NCBI GenBank assembly: GCA_036826475.1
Contig: DAISWG010000011.1
Coordinates: 1 to 64,000, forward strand
Direction: 5' to 3'
Origin: Miltoncostaea sp036826475
Lineage (GTDB): Bacteria > Actinomycetota > Thermoleophilia > Miltoncostaeales > Miltoncostaeaceae
Length of the DNA: 64,000 bases
Part shown: positions 26,566 to 35,651 of the stretch, piece by piece
How positions within the stretch are numbered: position 1 is the first letter of the stretch
How the letters are laid out: each line of letters opens with the position of its first letter
Translations under genes and position numbers: made by a program
Notes under the pieces: model-generated
What the model was told of the DNA's origin: nothing
What the model saw: only the letters and a program-made list of their open reading frames with translations
Database searches by the model: none

Positions 26566-26729
26566 GCCGCGACGCTACGAACGGGCGCCCGCGGTGCCAT
26601 CCGCAGGACTGCCGTACGGCGCCCGGCGCGGTGCCGTATCCGGGGCCGGTCAGACGCGCGGCGTCTCCGGCGACCCGGTGCCGGACGTGGCGACGACGAC
26701 CGGGGCCGTCGCCACGCCGCCCGGGGGGA

Positions 26730-27215
26730 TCAGGCCGCCGGAAGCCCCAGGATCTCGCGGAGGGTGGCGAGCATGCGCTCCTCGCCTTCGCTCACGCGCA
26801 CCGCGCCGATGCCCATGAAGCCGCCCTCCTTCGCCGCGTTCGCGGCGTCCTGGGCGGCGGTCATCATCCACTCCCGCCACGCGGCGGCCTCGGAGGGCGT
26901 CGCCTTGGCGGAGACGATCCCGGCCACCCGCCGCAGCTCGTCGGCGATCTGCTCGCGGGCGCTCGAGGCCTTCAGGTCGAGCGCGTGCTTCAGGTCGGCG
27001 GTCTCCTTGGCGTGGGCCATCGCGTCCTGCGAGAGGGCGATCAGCAGCTGCTCGTCGCCCGGCGGGTCGGCGATCGCCCGGCGCGCGGCCATCGACTCCT
27101 TCGTGAGCTCGATCGGCCCGCCCGGATCGGCGAACGACACCGCCAGGCCGGCGACCATCGGCGCGCGTCGCAGCGCCTCCCACTCCGCATCGGTGTAGTC
27201 CGCCTTCGTCGTCAC
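26730..27215 (-). CDS. conserved-looking hypothetical protein, all-helical
   Basis: 161 residues from GTG 27215, preceded by GGGAGG with five bases spacing. The sequence (YTDAEWEALRRAPMVAGLAVSFADPGGPIEL, then helix-rich segments rich in Ala, Glu and Lys) has no signal peptide or membrane segment. It looks like a soluble helical bundle; I cannot name the family. It stands alone between the MFS gene and xthA, with 112 bp to the divergent xthA start. Confidence 0.7.
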   Translation of the reverse strand: MTTKADYTDAEWEALRRAPMVAGLAVSFADPGGPIELTKESMAARRAIADPPGDEQLLIALSQDAMAHAKETADLKHALDLKASSAREQIADELRRVAGIVSAKATPSEAAAWREWMMTAAQDAANAAKEGGFMGIGAVRVSEGEERMLATLREILGLPAA

Positions 27216-27327
27216 GCCCGCCTCCCGGTCGATGTCCTCCGGGCATCGAACCGCTGCCCGCGGTCCCGGGTCAAGGCGCCGCGGCCGACGGGCCGTGGCG
27301 CGACCGTGGTGACAGGATCCGGGGTGC

Positions 27328-28191
27328 ATGAGGATCGCGACCTGGAACGTCAACTCCGTGCGGCAGCGGATGCCGCGGCTGCTGCCGTGGCTGGACGACC
27401 GCGCCCCCGACGTCGTGTGCCTCCAGGAGACGAAGCTCGGCGACGCGGCGTTCGCCGAGCTGCTCGGGGCGGAGCTCGAGGGGCGCGGGTACGCGGTCGC
27501 CGCCCACGGGCAGGGACAGTGGAACGGGGTGGCGATCCTGTCGCGCGTGGGCCTCGACGAGGTCGTCACCGGGCTCGCGGGGGCGCCGGACTGGGAGGGG
27601 CCCGAGGCGCGGGCCGTCGCCGCGACGTGCGGGGGCGTCCGGGTCCACTGCCTCTACGTCCCCAACGGGCGGCGGCCCGACTCCGACCACTACCGCTACA
27701 AGCTCGCCTGGCTGGCGGCGCTGCGCGACGTGGTGGCCGCCGGGCCGGACGACGCGATCGTGCTGGGCGACATGAACATCGCCCCCACCGACGACGACGT
27801 GTTCGACCCCGGCGCCTACGTCGGGCAGACCCACGTCACCCCGCCGGAGCGGGCGGCCCTGACGGCGCTCACGGACCTGGGCCTGCACGACGTGGTGCGC
27901 GAGCGGTGGCCGACCCAGCGGGTCTTCACCTACTGGGACTACCGCGCCGGGATGTTCCACAAGGACCTCGGGATGCGGATCGACCTGGCGCTCGCCTCCG
28001 CGCCCGTCGCGGCCCGGGTGAAGGCGGCGTGGGTGGACCGGCAGGCCCGCAAGGGCAGCGGCCCCAGCGACCACGCGCCCGTGATCGTCGACCTGGACGA
28101 GGCGCCCGACGGCGACATCGGCCCGGTCGTGCCGCCACCGTCGGCCAGGCCCGCGAAGCGCGGATCGGCAACGCTGCCCCAGTCGCGGTGA
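27328..28191 (+). CDS. xthA: exodeoxyribonuclease III (AP endonuclease)
   Basis: 287 residues from ATG 27328. It belongs to the exonuclease-endonuclease-phosphatase fold: MRIATWNVNSVRQR, CLQETKLG (metal-binding Glu), YVPNGRRPDS, LGDMNIAPTDDDVFDP (catalytic Asp and Asn) and SDHAPVIVDL (catalytic Asp-His). It cleaves DNA at abasic sites and trims 3' ends in base-excision repair. The closing SDHAP motif is complete. Single gene; alkylation-repair genes follow about 9 kb on. Confidence 0.94.
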   Translation: MRIATWNVNSVRQRMPRLLPWLDDRAPDVVCLQETKLGDAAFAELLGAELEGRGYAVAAHGQGQWNGVAILSRVGLDEVVTGLAGAPDWEGPEARAVAATCGGVRVHCLYVPNGRRPDSDHYRYKLAWLAALRDVVAAGPDDAIVLGDMNIAPTDDDVFDPGAYVGQTHVTPPERAALTALTDLGLHDVVRERWPTQRVFTYWDYRAGMFHKDLGMRIDLALASAPVAARVKAAWVDRQARKGSGPSDHAPVIVDLDEAPDGDIGPVVPPPSARPAKRGSATLPQSR

Positions 28192-28378
28192 GTCCGCCGG
28201 CCGCGGCCGGTCCGGATGTCGTGACCGCGCGTGACCCACGCCGCAGGAGGTGGCCGACACGCGGGCGACCCGGGAGGTGGTCGTGGGCCGGTCGACGGAG
28301 GGCCGCGCCGAGGTGGACGACCTGACCGAGCGACCGCCTCGCGTGGGCCGAAGGTGTCCCGCGCCGCCGCGCCCCGGG

Positions 28379-28384
28379 TAGGCT
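28379..28384 (+). promoter_or_regulatory. candidate -10 box (TAGGCT) of the glnK-amt promoter
   Basis: The 251-bp gap 28192-28442 holds TAGGCT about 58 bases before the GTG of glnK, with a GC-rich leader and a strong GGAGGGGG ribosome site. No other element was recognised in the gap. Confidence 0.35.
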
Positions 28385-28442
28385 CGCCGCGCTCGGCCTG
28401 GATCCGCCCGGAGATCGAGGCCGGAACACGTGGAGGGGGAAC

Positions 28443-28792
<350 letters not shown>

Positions 28793-28796
<4 letters not shown>

Positions 28797-30064
28797 TCGA
28801 CACCGGGGACACCGCATGGATGCTGGCCGCCACCGGCCTGGTCCTGATGATGACCCCGGCGCTCGGCCTGTTCTACGCCGGGCTCGTGCGATCCAAGAAC
28901 ACGCTCAACACCTTCATGATGTGCATCGCGGCGCTGGCGATCGCCACCATCACCTGGGCCGTCGTCGGCTACTCGATCGCGTTCGACGGCACGGGCGCGT
29001 TCACGGGCGGCCTCGACCACGCGTTCCTGCAGGACGTGGCCTTCGCGCCCCGCGAGGGCAGCTCGATCCCGCATCTCGTGTTCTTCGCCTTCCAGGCGAC
29101 GTTCTGCATCATCACCACCGCCCTGGTGTCGGGCGCCGTGGTCGAGCGGATGCACTTCGGCGCGTTCCTGCTGTTCGCGGCGATCTGGTCGATCGCGGTC
29201 TACGCCGTCCTGGCCCACTGGGCGTTCGGCGGCGGCTGGCTGATGGAGCGCGGCACCCTCGACTTCGCCGGTGGCGTGCCGGTGGAGATGGGCTCCGGGT
29301 TCTCGGCCCTGGCCGCCGCGCTGGTGGTGGGCGCGCGGCGCGACTACGGCCGTCAGGCGCTGCTGCCGCACAACGCCGTCTACGTGCTGCTGGGCGCCGG
29401 GCTCCTGTGGTTCGGCTGGTTCGGCTTCAACGGCGGCAGCGGCTTCGGCACCGGCGACGCGAGCGTGCTGGCGTTCGCCAACACGCTCCTCTGCCCCGCC
29501 TGCACGCTGATCGTCTGGTTCATCCTGGACCTGGCGCGCGGCCGCAAGGTCACGGCGATCGGCGCCGCCACGGCCATCATCGTCGGGTGCGTGGCGATCA
29601 CCCCGGCCGGGGGCTACATCAGCCCGGCGTGGGCGATGGCGCTCGGCGCGCTCGCCGCGATCCCCAGCTACGCGGTCATCGCGTGGCGCACCCGCACGCG
29701 GGTGGACGAGACGCTCGACGTGCTCGCCGCGCACGGCATCGCCGGGTTCCTGGGGATCATCGTCATCGGCTTCGTCGCCCAGGCCGACTGGAACGGCGTC
29801 GCGAACGGGCTCTTCTACGGCAACCCGGGGCAGCTGCTCGACCAGGTGGTGGCGGCCGCGGCCGCGCCCGCCTACGCCTTCGCGGTGACCTTCGTGCTGC
29901 TGAAGCTGATCGGCCTGGTGATGCCGCTCCGCGCGAGCGAGCACGAGGAGGCGCTGGGCATGGACGTCGTGGCCCACGGTGAGGAGGCGTACGTCAGCGG
30001 AGAGGGCGCCATCCTGATCACGGAGCAGACGATCCCGGAGCAGATCCTGGCGGACCGGTTGTAG
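28793..30064 (+). CDS. amt: ammonium transporter (Amt family)
   Basis: 423 residues and about eleven membrane segments; GTG 28793 overlaps the glnK stop. Family motifs: LGLFYAGLVRSKN, FQATFCIITTALVSGAVVERM, HWAFGGGW, LDFAGG and the C-terminal SEHEEALGMDVVAHGEEAY that interacts with GlnK. The second pore His is present (His 314 in AAHGIAG), but the first pore His position (AmtB His168, usually in VVHxxxG) is Glu 165 in PVEMGSG. Fungal Mep1/Mep3 have the same Glu-His pair, which changes transport behaviour. Linked to GlnK control. Confidence 0.94.
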
Positions 30065-30079
30065 ACCCCGCGCCGCCGG

Positions 30080-30105
30080 CGGCCGCCCGGGCTACCGGGC
30101 GGCCG
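30080..30105. terminator. bidirectional hairpin terminator between amt and HEAT gene
   Basis: Perfect 11-bp stem CGGCCGCCCGG/CCGGGCGGCCG with loop GCTA, between the convergent amt and HEAT-repeat genes. The loop contains the TAG stop of the HEAT gene. There is no T tract. Confidence 0.6.
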
Positions 30106-30937
30106 GCTCCGGCGTGCGGGGGGCCGGCGCGACGCACGCAGCGACTGCGGCGGCCAGGGCGCTCGCGGTGGTGGGGTCGCGCGGCCGCCACAGCAGCACC
30201 AGGTGCCGCAGCGGCGCCTCGGCCTCAGGCCGCCCGGAGTGGGCCAGCGCCGTCAGCAGGCGCTCGGCGGCACCGGACGGGGCGGCGGCCATCCGCTCGG
30301 GGGCGAGCACCCGGGCGAGCGGCGCCGCGGGCAGGTGCACGTGGGCGCGCGCCAGGCCGACCAGTGCCGAGACGACGATGCGCTCGTCGTCCGGGTCGTC
30401 GCAGGCGGCGCGCAGGGCGCCGTCCACGGCGGGGGACCGCGGCGGCCAGAGCAGGGCGAGGGCGTCGACCGCCTCCAGGCGCACGATCGGCCGCGGGTCG
30501 GCCGCCAGCGCGACGAGGGCCGCCTCCACCCGGGGATCGCCGGCGTGCGCGGCGCGGAGCGCGGCCGCCAGGCGCCACCGGATGGAGAAGGACGGGTGGG
30601 GCGCGAGCGCGAGCAGCGGCTTGCGGGCGGCAGAGGCGTCGACCAGCACCCCGAGGGACTCGAGGGCGGCGCACAGCACCGCGTGGTCCTCGCCGGTGCG
30701 GGCGAGCTCGCCGAGCGCGACCACCGCGGCCTCGGCCGGGTCGCCGCCGCGGGCGGCGACCTCGCCGAGCAGGCGGGCCGCGAACTCGCGCCGCCCCTGG
30801 TCGTCGCAGGCGAGCAGCGCCCGCCCCGTGGCGACGGGGTCTGCGCCGGCGGCGAGCTCCCGTGCGGTCGCGCGCAACTCCAGGGCGTCGCGGTCGCGGA
30901 CCGCGCGCGTCACCCGGAGCTCCTGCGACGGCGTCAT
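30092..30937 (-). CDS. HEAT-repeat domain protein
   Basis: 281 residues from ATG 30937. It is built of helical pairs of about 30-35 residues with the HEAT/PBS-lyase pattern (for example SFSIRWRLAAALRAAHAGDPRVEAALVALAADPRPIVRLEAVDALALL). No signal or membrane segment. HEAT proteins scaffold protein contacts; some relate to bilin lyases, but no lyase-specific residue is evident. It diverges from the large SARP-like regulator across about 110 bp containing that gene's operator, so it could be co-controlled. Confidence 0.75.
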   Translation of the reverse strand: MTPSQELRVTRAVRDRDALELRATARELAAGADPVATGRALLACDDQGRREFAARLLGEVAARGGDPAEAAVVALGELARTGEDHAVLCAALESLGVLVDASAARKPLLALAPHPSFSIRWRLAAALRAAHAGDPRVEAALVALAADPRPIVRLEAVDALALLWPPRSPAVDGALRAACDDPDDERIVVSALVGLARAHVHLPAAPLARVLAPERMAAAPSGAAERLLTALAHSGRPEAEAPLRHLVLLWRPRDPTTASALAAAVAACVAPAPRTPEPAAR

Positions 30938-30976
30938 GCCACTTGCATCGGCGTGGGCCCCGGGGTCTGGAGCGCG

Positions 30977-31017
30977 ACGGTTCCGCAACGGCCCGTTAAC
31001 GGCCCCCGCCCTAGTGT
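30977..31017 (+). promoter_or_regulatory. promoter with three ACGG direct repeats at 11-bp spacing (SARP-like operator)
   Basis: ACGG occurs at 30977, 30988 and 30999, exactly one helical turn apart. The -10 box TAGTGT begins at 31012, 13 bases after the start of the third repeat. Direct repeats with 11-bp spacing next to the -10 are the known binding mode of SARP regulators. The same arrangement is repeated at 34074-34114. It precedes the SARP-like gene itself, implying autoregulation. Confidence 0.65.
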
Positions 31018-31048
31018 TACGTCCCCGGCCCCGGACCGCGGAACGGCC

Positions 31049-34000
31049 ATGCCCACCCCGCGCGGACTCATCGCCTCGAAGACCCTCGTCCCGCCCGTCG
31101 CGGCGGGCATCATCGCGCGCCCGCGGGTGCTCGGCACGCTCGCCTCCGCCGCCGACGGCCGCCGGATCCTGGTGGTGGTGGCGCCCGCCGGCTCGGGCAA
31201 GACCACCGCCGTCTCCCAGCTGGTGGGCTCGCGCCCGGGCCCGCATGCATGGCTCTCGCTGTGGGAGTCGGACGACGGGCCGGGGCGCTTCACGACCTAC
31301 CTGGCGGCCGCGATCGCCGCGATCGATCCGGGGGCGGCGGAGCGCACGCGCCACCTGCTGGAGGACGGGCTCGCGCCGGAGGACTGCGCCGCCATCCTGG
31401 GCGAGCAGCTGCCGGCGGGGGCGACGGTGGTGATCGACGACCTCCACCACGTCGAGGCCCGCGCCGCCGTGCTGCGGGCGCTGCGGGCGTTCCTGGACGC
31501 CGCGTCGGAGGACGCGCTCATCGTGCTGGTGTCGCGGCGGCTGCTCCACGTGGACCTGGGGCGCGACCTGCTCGCGGGCCGCGTGGGGGGCGTGTCGGAG
31601 GAGGAGCTGGCGTTCCGGCCGGACGAGGTGGCCGCCCTGCTCGTCGCGCGCGGGCTGCCGGGCAGCGCGGACGAGATCGCCGCGGCGTCGGGTGGGTGGG
31701 CGGCCGGCATCGTGTTCGACGCCCTCCGCGGCGGCCCGGCGCAGGCGGCGGGCGGCGCCGACGACCCCTTCTTCGCGTACCTCGGGTCGGAGGTGCTCGA
31801 CGCCCTCCCGCCCGACCTGCGCGACGCGGTGGTGCGGAGCGCCCTGCTCGACGTGGTGACCCCCGCCCGGCTCGCGACGCTGCTGGGGGTGCCGTCGGCC
31901 GACGAGACGTTCAGCGCGATCTGCCGCCACCACCTGCCGGGGACGGTCGACGGCGAGGGCCTGCGCCACCACCCGCGTTTCCGGGAGTTCCTGCTCGCGG
32001 AGCTGCGCCGCGGCGAGGCCGGCGACCTCAGCGAGCTGCGGGCCCGCTACGGCCGGGCGCTGCTGGCCGAGGACCAGCCCGAGGAGGCCGCCGACGCGCT
32101 GCTGGGGGCCGGGGAGCTGCGGGAGGCGGAGGACGTGGTGGCGGCGGCGGCGGGCGCGCTGATGCGGCGGGCCGACTGGGACAAGGTGCTGCGCTGGTGC
32201 GACGTCCTGGGCGAGGCGACGCTCTCCCGGCGCCACGACCTGCGCGGCATCCAGGTCCGCAGCCTGCTGATGAGCCGCCGCCAGGACGACCTGGAGGAAC
32301 TGGTGCGGCGGATGCGCGCCACCGGCGAGTTCGACCGGCTGCTGGTGGAGGCGCCCGACGTGGCGGCGTGGGCGGCGTGGGGGCTGCACATCTCGGGCGA
32401 CTGGGCGGGGATGCTCGCGCTGACGCCGCCGGCCGACGCGACGCGGCGGGCGCGGGTGATCCGCTTCATCGCCGGCACCGCGCTGGGCGACGAGCCGCCG
32501 GCCGGCTTCGCCGGCGACGAGCTGGACCGCACCTGGCCCCTGCACGTGGCCCTCCAGTCGGCGTTCTACTACCGCGGCGAGTTCGCGGCGGTGGAGCGCC
32601 TGGCGTGGGCGGCCCGCGCCCGCGGCCCGGTGACGGCGACGCTGGCGGAGATCTACCGGGTGGCGGTGCTGCGCAACCGCGGCGACCTGTCCGAGGCGCG
32701 GGCGGTGCTGGAGGCGGCGGAGGCGCGCATCCGCGCGTCGCGCTTCATCGAGTTCTGGCAGCAGGTGGAGGCCGAGCTGGTGTTCGCGGAGGGCGACCGC
32801 GAGCGGGGTCTGCGGCTGATCCGCGCCGCCCGCGTCACGTCGCGCCACCACGGCTACCGCCTGGCCGACCGCGCGGTCTTCGCCGTCATCGAGGGGCGCA
32901 TGCTGACCCGGCTCGGTCGCCTGCCGGAGGCCGTGGAGGCGCTGGGGGGCGCCCGCGCGTGGTGCGGTGCCCGGGGCCTGCACCTGTTCCGCGAGTGGGC
33001 CGACACGTGGTACACGATCGCCCACCTCGGCCTGGGCGGCGACCCGGACGAGGCGCACGCGCTGCTGGCCTCGGCGGCGGCGGGGATGAAGCGCGCCGGG
33101 CGGCGTCTGGAGCTGCCCACGGCGCTGGTGGCGCTGGCCGAGGCGTCGTGGCGCCGCGGCGACGAGGCGGGGCACGACGCCGCCGCCGACGCCGCCCATG
33201 CCGCAGCGGTGGCGATGGGCACCCTCGGCCCGCTGCTGACGGCGCTGGAGGCGCTGCCGGAGGTGCTGGCGCGCCGCATCGACGCGGCGCCCGCCGACGA
33301 CGCGGTGTGGCGCGGCCTGGCCGGCGCGGGGTGGTCGGCGCCGGGGAGGGCGAGCCTGGACGACGCGCGCCTGGTGGTGCGCACGCTGGGGCGGGCCGCG
33401 ATCGAGCGCGAGGGCCGCCCGCTGCCGGGCGTGTCGCCGAAGGCGGTGGAGCTCGCGGCGGTCGTCGCGCGCGCCGGGCCGGCGGGGGTGCCGCGCGCGG
33501 AGGTCGCCGAGGCCCTCTTCGAGGGGAGCATCGACAGCGCCAACTACCTGCGTCAGCTGGTGCACCGCCTGCGGCGCGCGCTGCCGGCGGGGGTGACGCT
33601 GGAGTCGGGCGACGGGCGGCTGTCGCTGCGGCCGGCCGACGCGGTGGTGGCGGAGGACGGCGCATTGGAGGCCCTGCTGGCGCGGGCGCGGCGTGAGGTG
33701 GGCGACGCCCGCCAGGCGACGATCGAGGCGGCCCTGGGCCTGGCGGCCCACGGGCCGTACCTGCCGGGCGCCGACGGCGACGCCGCCGGGGAGCGGCGCG
33801 GCCTGCTGGCCGGCCGGGTGGCGGATGCGCTGCGCGAGCACGCCTCGACGCTGCTGGCGGCCGGGCGTGCGGCGCGGGCGGCGACGGCGGCGGCGGGGGC
33901 GGTCGCGGCCGAGCCGTACCGCGAGGACGGGTGGCGCCTGCTGAGGCGCGCGCGGGCGGCGGCGGAGGGCCCGGCGTCGGCGGTGGAGCCGTTCCTGGAG

Positions 34001-34096
34001 TGCCGGGACGCCCTGGCCGAGCTGGGGCTGCAGCCGTCGGCGGAGACGGTGGCGCTGCTCGAGCGCCTCCGGGACGGGGCCGCGACGGCGCGTTAA
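31049..34096 (+). CDS. large transcriptional regulator: MalT-like ATPase with SARP-type winged helix and BTAD
   Basis: 1015 residues from ATG 31049. The N-terminus has a STAND-type NTPase with Walker A APAGSGKTT (45-53) and VIDDLHHV. The middle (about 330-740) is TPR-like helical repeats. The C-terminus has an OmpR/SARP-like winged helix (about 775-865, VVRTLGRAAIEREGRPLPGVSPKAVELAAVVA) and a bacterial transcriptional activation domain (about 870-1010). It should activate transcription upon ligand or nucleotide binding. The TAA stop lies inside the operator of the next gene. The effector is unknown. Confidence 0.87.
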   Translation: MPTPRGLIASKTLVPPVAAGIIARPRVLGTLASAADGRRILVVVAPAGSGKTTAVSQLVGSRPGPHAWLSLWESDDGPGRFTTYLAAAIAAIDPGAAERTRHLLEDGLAPEDCAAILGEQLPAGATVVIDDLHHVEARAAVLRALRAFLDAASEDALIVLVSRRLLHVDLGRDLLAGRVGGVSEEELAFRPDEVAALLVARGLPGSADEIAAASGGWAAGIVFDALRGGPAQAAGGADDPFFAYLGSEVLDALPPDLRDAVVRSALLDVVTPARLATLLGVPSADETFSAICRHHLPGTVDGEGLRHHPRFREFLLAELRRGEAGDLSELRARYGRALLAEDQPEEAADALLGAGELREAEDVVAAAAGALMRRADWDKVLRWCDVLGEATLSRRHDLRGIQVRSLLMSRRQDDLEELVRRMRATGEFDRLLVEAPDVAAWAAWGLHISGDWAGMLALTPPADATRRARVIRFIAGTALGDEPPAGFAGDELDRTWPLHVALQSAFYYRGEFAAVERLAWAARARGPVTATLAEIYRVAVLRNRGDLSEARAVLEAAEARIRASRFIEFWQQVEAELVFAEGDRERGLRLIRAARVTSRHHGYRLADRAVFAVIEGRMLTRLGRLPEAVEALGGARAWCGARGLHLFREWADTWYTIAHLGLGGDPDEAHALLASAAAGMKRAGRRLELPTALVALAEASWRRGDEAGHDAAADAAHAAAVAMGTLGPLLTALEALPEVLARRIDAAPADDAVWRGLAGAGWSAPGRASLDDARLVVRTLGRAAIEREGRPLPGVSPKAVELAAVVARAGPAGVPRAEVAEALFEGSIDSANYLRQLVHRLRRALPAGVTLESGDGRLSLRPADAVVAEDGALEALLARARREVGDARQATIEAALGLAAHGPYLPGADGDAAGERRGLLAGRVADALREHASTLLAAGRAARAATAAAGAVAAEPYREDGWRLLRRARAAAEGPASAVEPFLECRDALAELGLQPSAETVALLERLRDGAATAR

Positions 34097-34114
34097 CGGG
34101 GACCGGCCTAGCGT
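34074..34114 (+). promoter_or_regulatory. promoter with three ACGG direct repeats at 11-bp spacing
   Basis: ACGG occurs at 34074, 34085 and 34096, with -10 box TAGCGT at 34109-34114, again 13 bases after the third repeat start. Between the second and third repeats both promoters read CGTTA. Much of the element lies in the 3' end of the regulator gene. It should drive the acetoacetate decarboxylase-family gene. Confidence 0.65.
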
Positions 34115-34151
34115 CGGTGGCGGACCTGGCCCCGCCTCGAGGAGGACCCCG

Positions 34152-34979
34152 ATGCCCGGCATCCCCGGACGTCTCGCACCCGACCGGTTCGGCTTCTCCA
34201 TGCCCCCGGGCGACCCGCCGTTCGACCGGCCGCCGTACTACTACCGCGGCATCGAGATGATGGCGTTCGCCTACGAGACCGACGATGACGCCGCCGCCGC
34301 CATCGTCCCGGAGGGGCTCGTGATCGCCCACTCCCCGGCGATCGCGCAGCTCATCTTCACCAACTTCCACTTCTCCACCCTCGGCGCCTACACGGAGGCG
34401 ATCCTTGGCGTGAGCTGCCTGTGGGAGGGCGAGCCGGTCACGTACTGCTCCAACCTGCTCGTCACGAACGAGGTGGGCCTGATCGGCGGGCGCGAGCCCT
34501 ACGGCTTCCCGAAGCTGTTCGGCGAGGTCGAGTGGGTGAAGGAGCACGAGATCATCTCGGCGTACGCCGAGCGGCCGAAGGGCAAGCGCATCTGCACCGG
34601 CGTGATGCGGCCGCGCGACATCCTGGCCCCGGACGACGTCGTGACCCCGCCGCTGGTGACGCTGAAGATCATCCCCAGCCCGGAGGAGGGCGCGCCGCCC
34701 GAGGTGTGCGAGCTGGTGAAGACCCCGATCGACTTCGAGCTGATCGTGGGCTCCGACGGCCGCGGCGAGGCCTTCTCCGGCCCCGGCAACGTCACGTTCG
34801 ACTCGCCCTCCGCCGTGGACCCGTGGCACCGGATGCCGGTGCGCCGCATGGTCGCCTCCAGCTGGGGCCGCTACAACTTCGTGCTGCCCTTCGGCGAGGT
34901 CATCAAGCGCTACGAGGTCACGAGGACCGCCGAGCCCGTCGCCCCCGCCGACGACCCCGTCGTCGCCGCCGGGGCCTGA
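34152..34979 (+). CDS. acetoacetate decarboxylase family protein
   Basis: 275 residues from ATG 34152 with GAGGAGG upstream. The ADC fold is indicated by the Lys-containing EPYGFPKLFGEVEW, where the family's Schiff-base Lys is expected in GxPK, and by VTYCSNLLVTNEVGLIGGRE. Many ADC-like proteins have other reactions, so decarboxylation of acetoacetate is not assured. Its promoter carries the same triple repeat as the preceding regulator gene, so it is probably that regulator's target. Confidence 0.83.
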   Translation: MPGIPGRLAPDRFGFSMPPGDPPFDRPPYYYRGIEMMAFAYETDDDAAAAIVPEGLVIAHSPAIAQLIFTNFHFSTLGAYTEAILGVSCLWEGEPVTYCSNLLVTNEVGLIGGREPYGFPKLFGEVEWVKEHEIISAYAERPKGKRICTGVMRPRDILAPDDVVTPPLVTLKIIPSPEEGAPPEVCELVKTPIDFELIVGSDGRGEAFSGPGNVTFDSPSAVDPWHRMPVRRMVASSWGRYNFVLPFGEVIKRYEVTRTAEPVAPADDPVVAAGA

Positions 34980-34993
34980 GCCGGACCACCCCG

Positions 34994-35019
34994 CCGCCGG
35001 GGGCCGGGACCCCCGGCGG
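34994..35019. terminator. hairpin terminator between convergent genes
   Basis: Perfect 10-bp stem CCGCCGGGGG/CCCCCGGCGG with a 6-base loop CCGGGA, between the ends of the ADC-family gene and the DUF4126 gene. There is no T tract on either side. Confidence 0.65.
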
Positions 35020-35049
35020 CCGGGTCCGCACCACGACTCGGAGCCGGGG

Positions 35050-35610
35050 TCAGCGCCTCCGGAGCCTCCCGGCGACGGTGACGACCCCGGCCAGGAGGGC
35101 CAGCGTCAGGAGGAGGGCGACCAGGGGGAGCGCGAAGGCGAGGACGGTGAGGACGAGGGAGCCGACGTCCTCGCCCAGGGACAGCACCGGGTTGCCGATC
35201 CCGGCGGTCGAGGCGGTGGAGGCGGGACGGATGGCGGCGCGGGCGCCGTGCAGGGTCTCCGCGGTGGCGGCGCCCAGGATCGCGGCGACGGCGACGGGGA
35301 TGCCCGTGTCGACCCCCGTCTGGCCCACGAACAGCATCGCCCCCGCCACCGGGTGGATCACCACGCCCGCCAGGTGGAGCAGGTGGTCGACGCCCGGGAT
35401 CTTGTCGCCCACCAGGTCGGCGACGAGCAGGACGGCGAGCACGGCGATGCCCGCGTTCGACGACAGCCCGCCGAAGGGATCGCCCAGATCGACCACGTCC
35501 AGGCGCTCCAGGACGGCGCCGATCAGCAGTGGCAGGTACGCGTTCAGGCCGGCCGCCGCCGACAGCCCCACGGCCGCGAACACGCTTGCGATCGGCGCGG
35601 CGAGCTCCAT
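35050..35610 (-). CDS. DUF4126 family membrane protein
   Basis: 186 residues from ATG 35610. Hydrophobic segments include SVFAAVGLSAAAGLNAYLPLLIGAVLERL at the N-terminus, followed by IPGVDHLLHLAGVVIHPVAGAML and two C-terminal segments. The G-L-N-A-Y/LPLL pattern is typical of DUF4126. Function unknown. It diverges from the LigD polymerase gene over 41 bp, so the two promoters must overlap. Confidence 0.8.
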   Translation of the reverse strand: MELAAPIASVFAAVGLSAAAGLNAYLPLLIGAVLERLDVVDLGDPFGGLSSNAGIAVLAVLLVADLVGDKIPGVDHLLHLAGVVIHPVAGAMLFVGQTGVDTGIPVAVAAILGAATAETLHGARAAIRPASTASTAGIGNPVLSLGEDVGSLVLTVLAFALPLVALLLTLALLAGVVTVAGRLRRR

Positions 35611-35638
35611 GGGACGGGTTTCTATCGTCCCGGTCCGC

Positions 35639-35644
35639 TAGCGT
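35639..35644 (+). promoter_or_regulatory. -10 box (TAGCGT) of leaderless LigD-polymerase promoter
   Basis: TAGCGT is followed by seven bases and ATG 35652. No Shine-Dalgarno sequence lies between, as at other leaderless genes in the window. Confidence 0.55.
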
Positions 35645-35651
35645 CGCGTGG

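Noticed and set aside
26611..26620. GCCGTACGGC shared with the core of the palindrome at 6659
   Set aside because: Only ten bases match and flanks differ; roughly 0.4 such matches are expected by chance in the window at this base composition.
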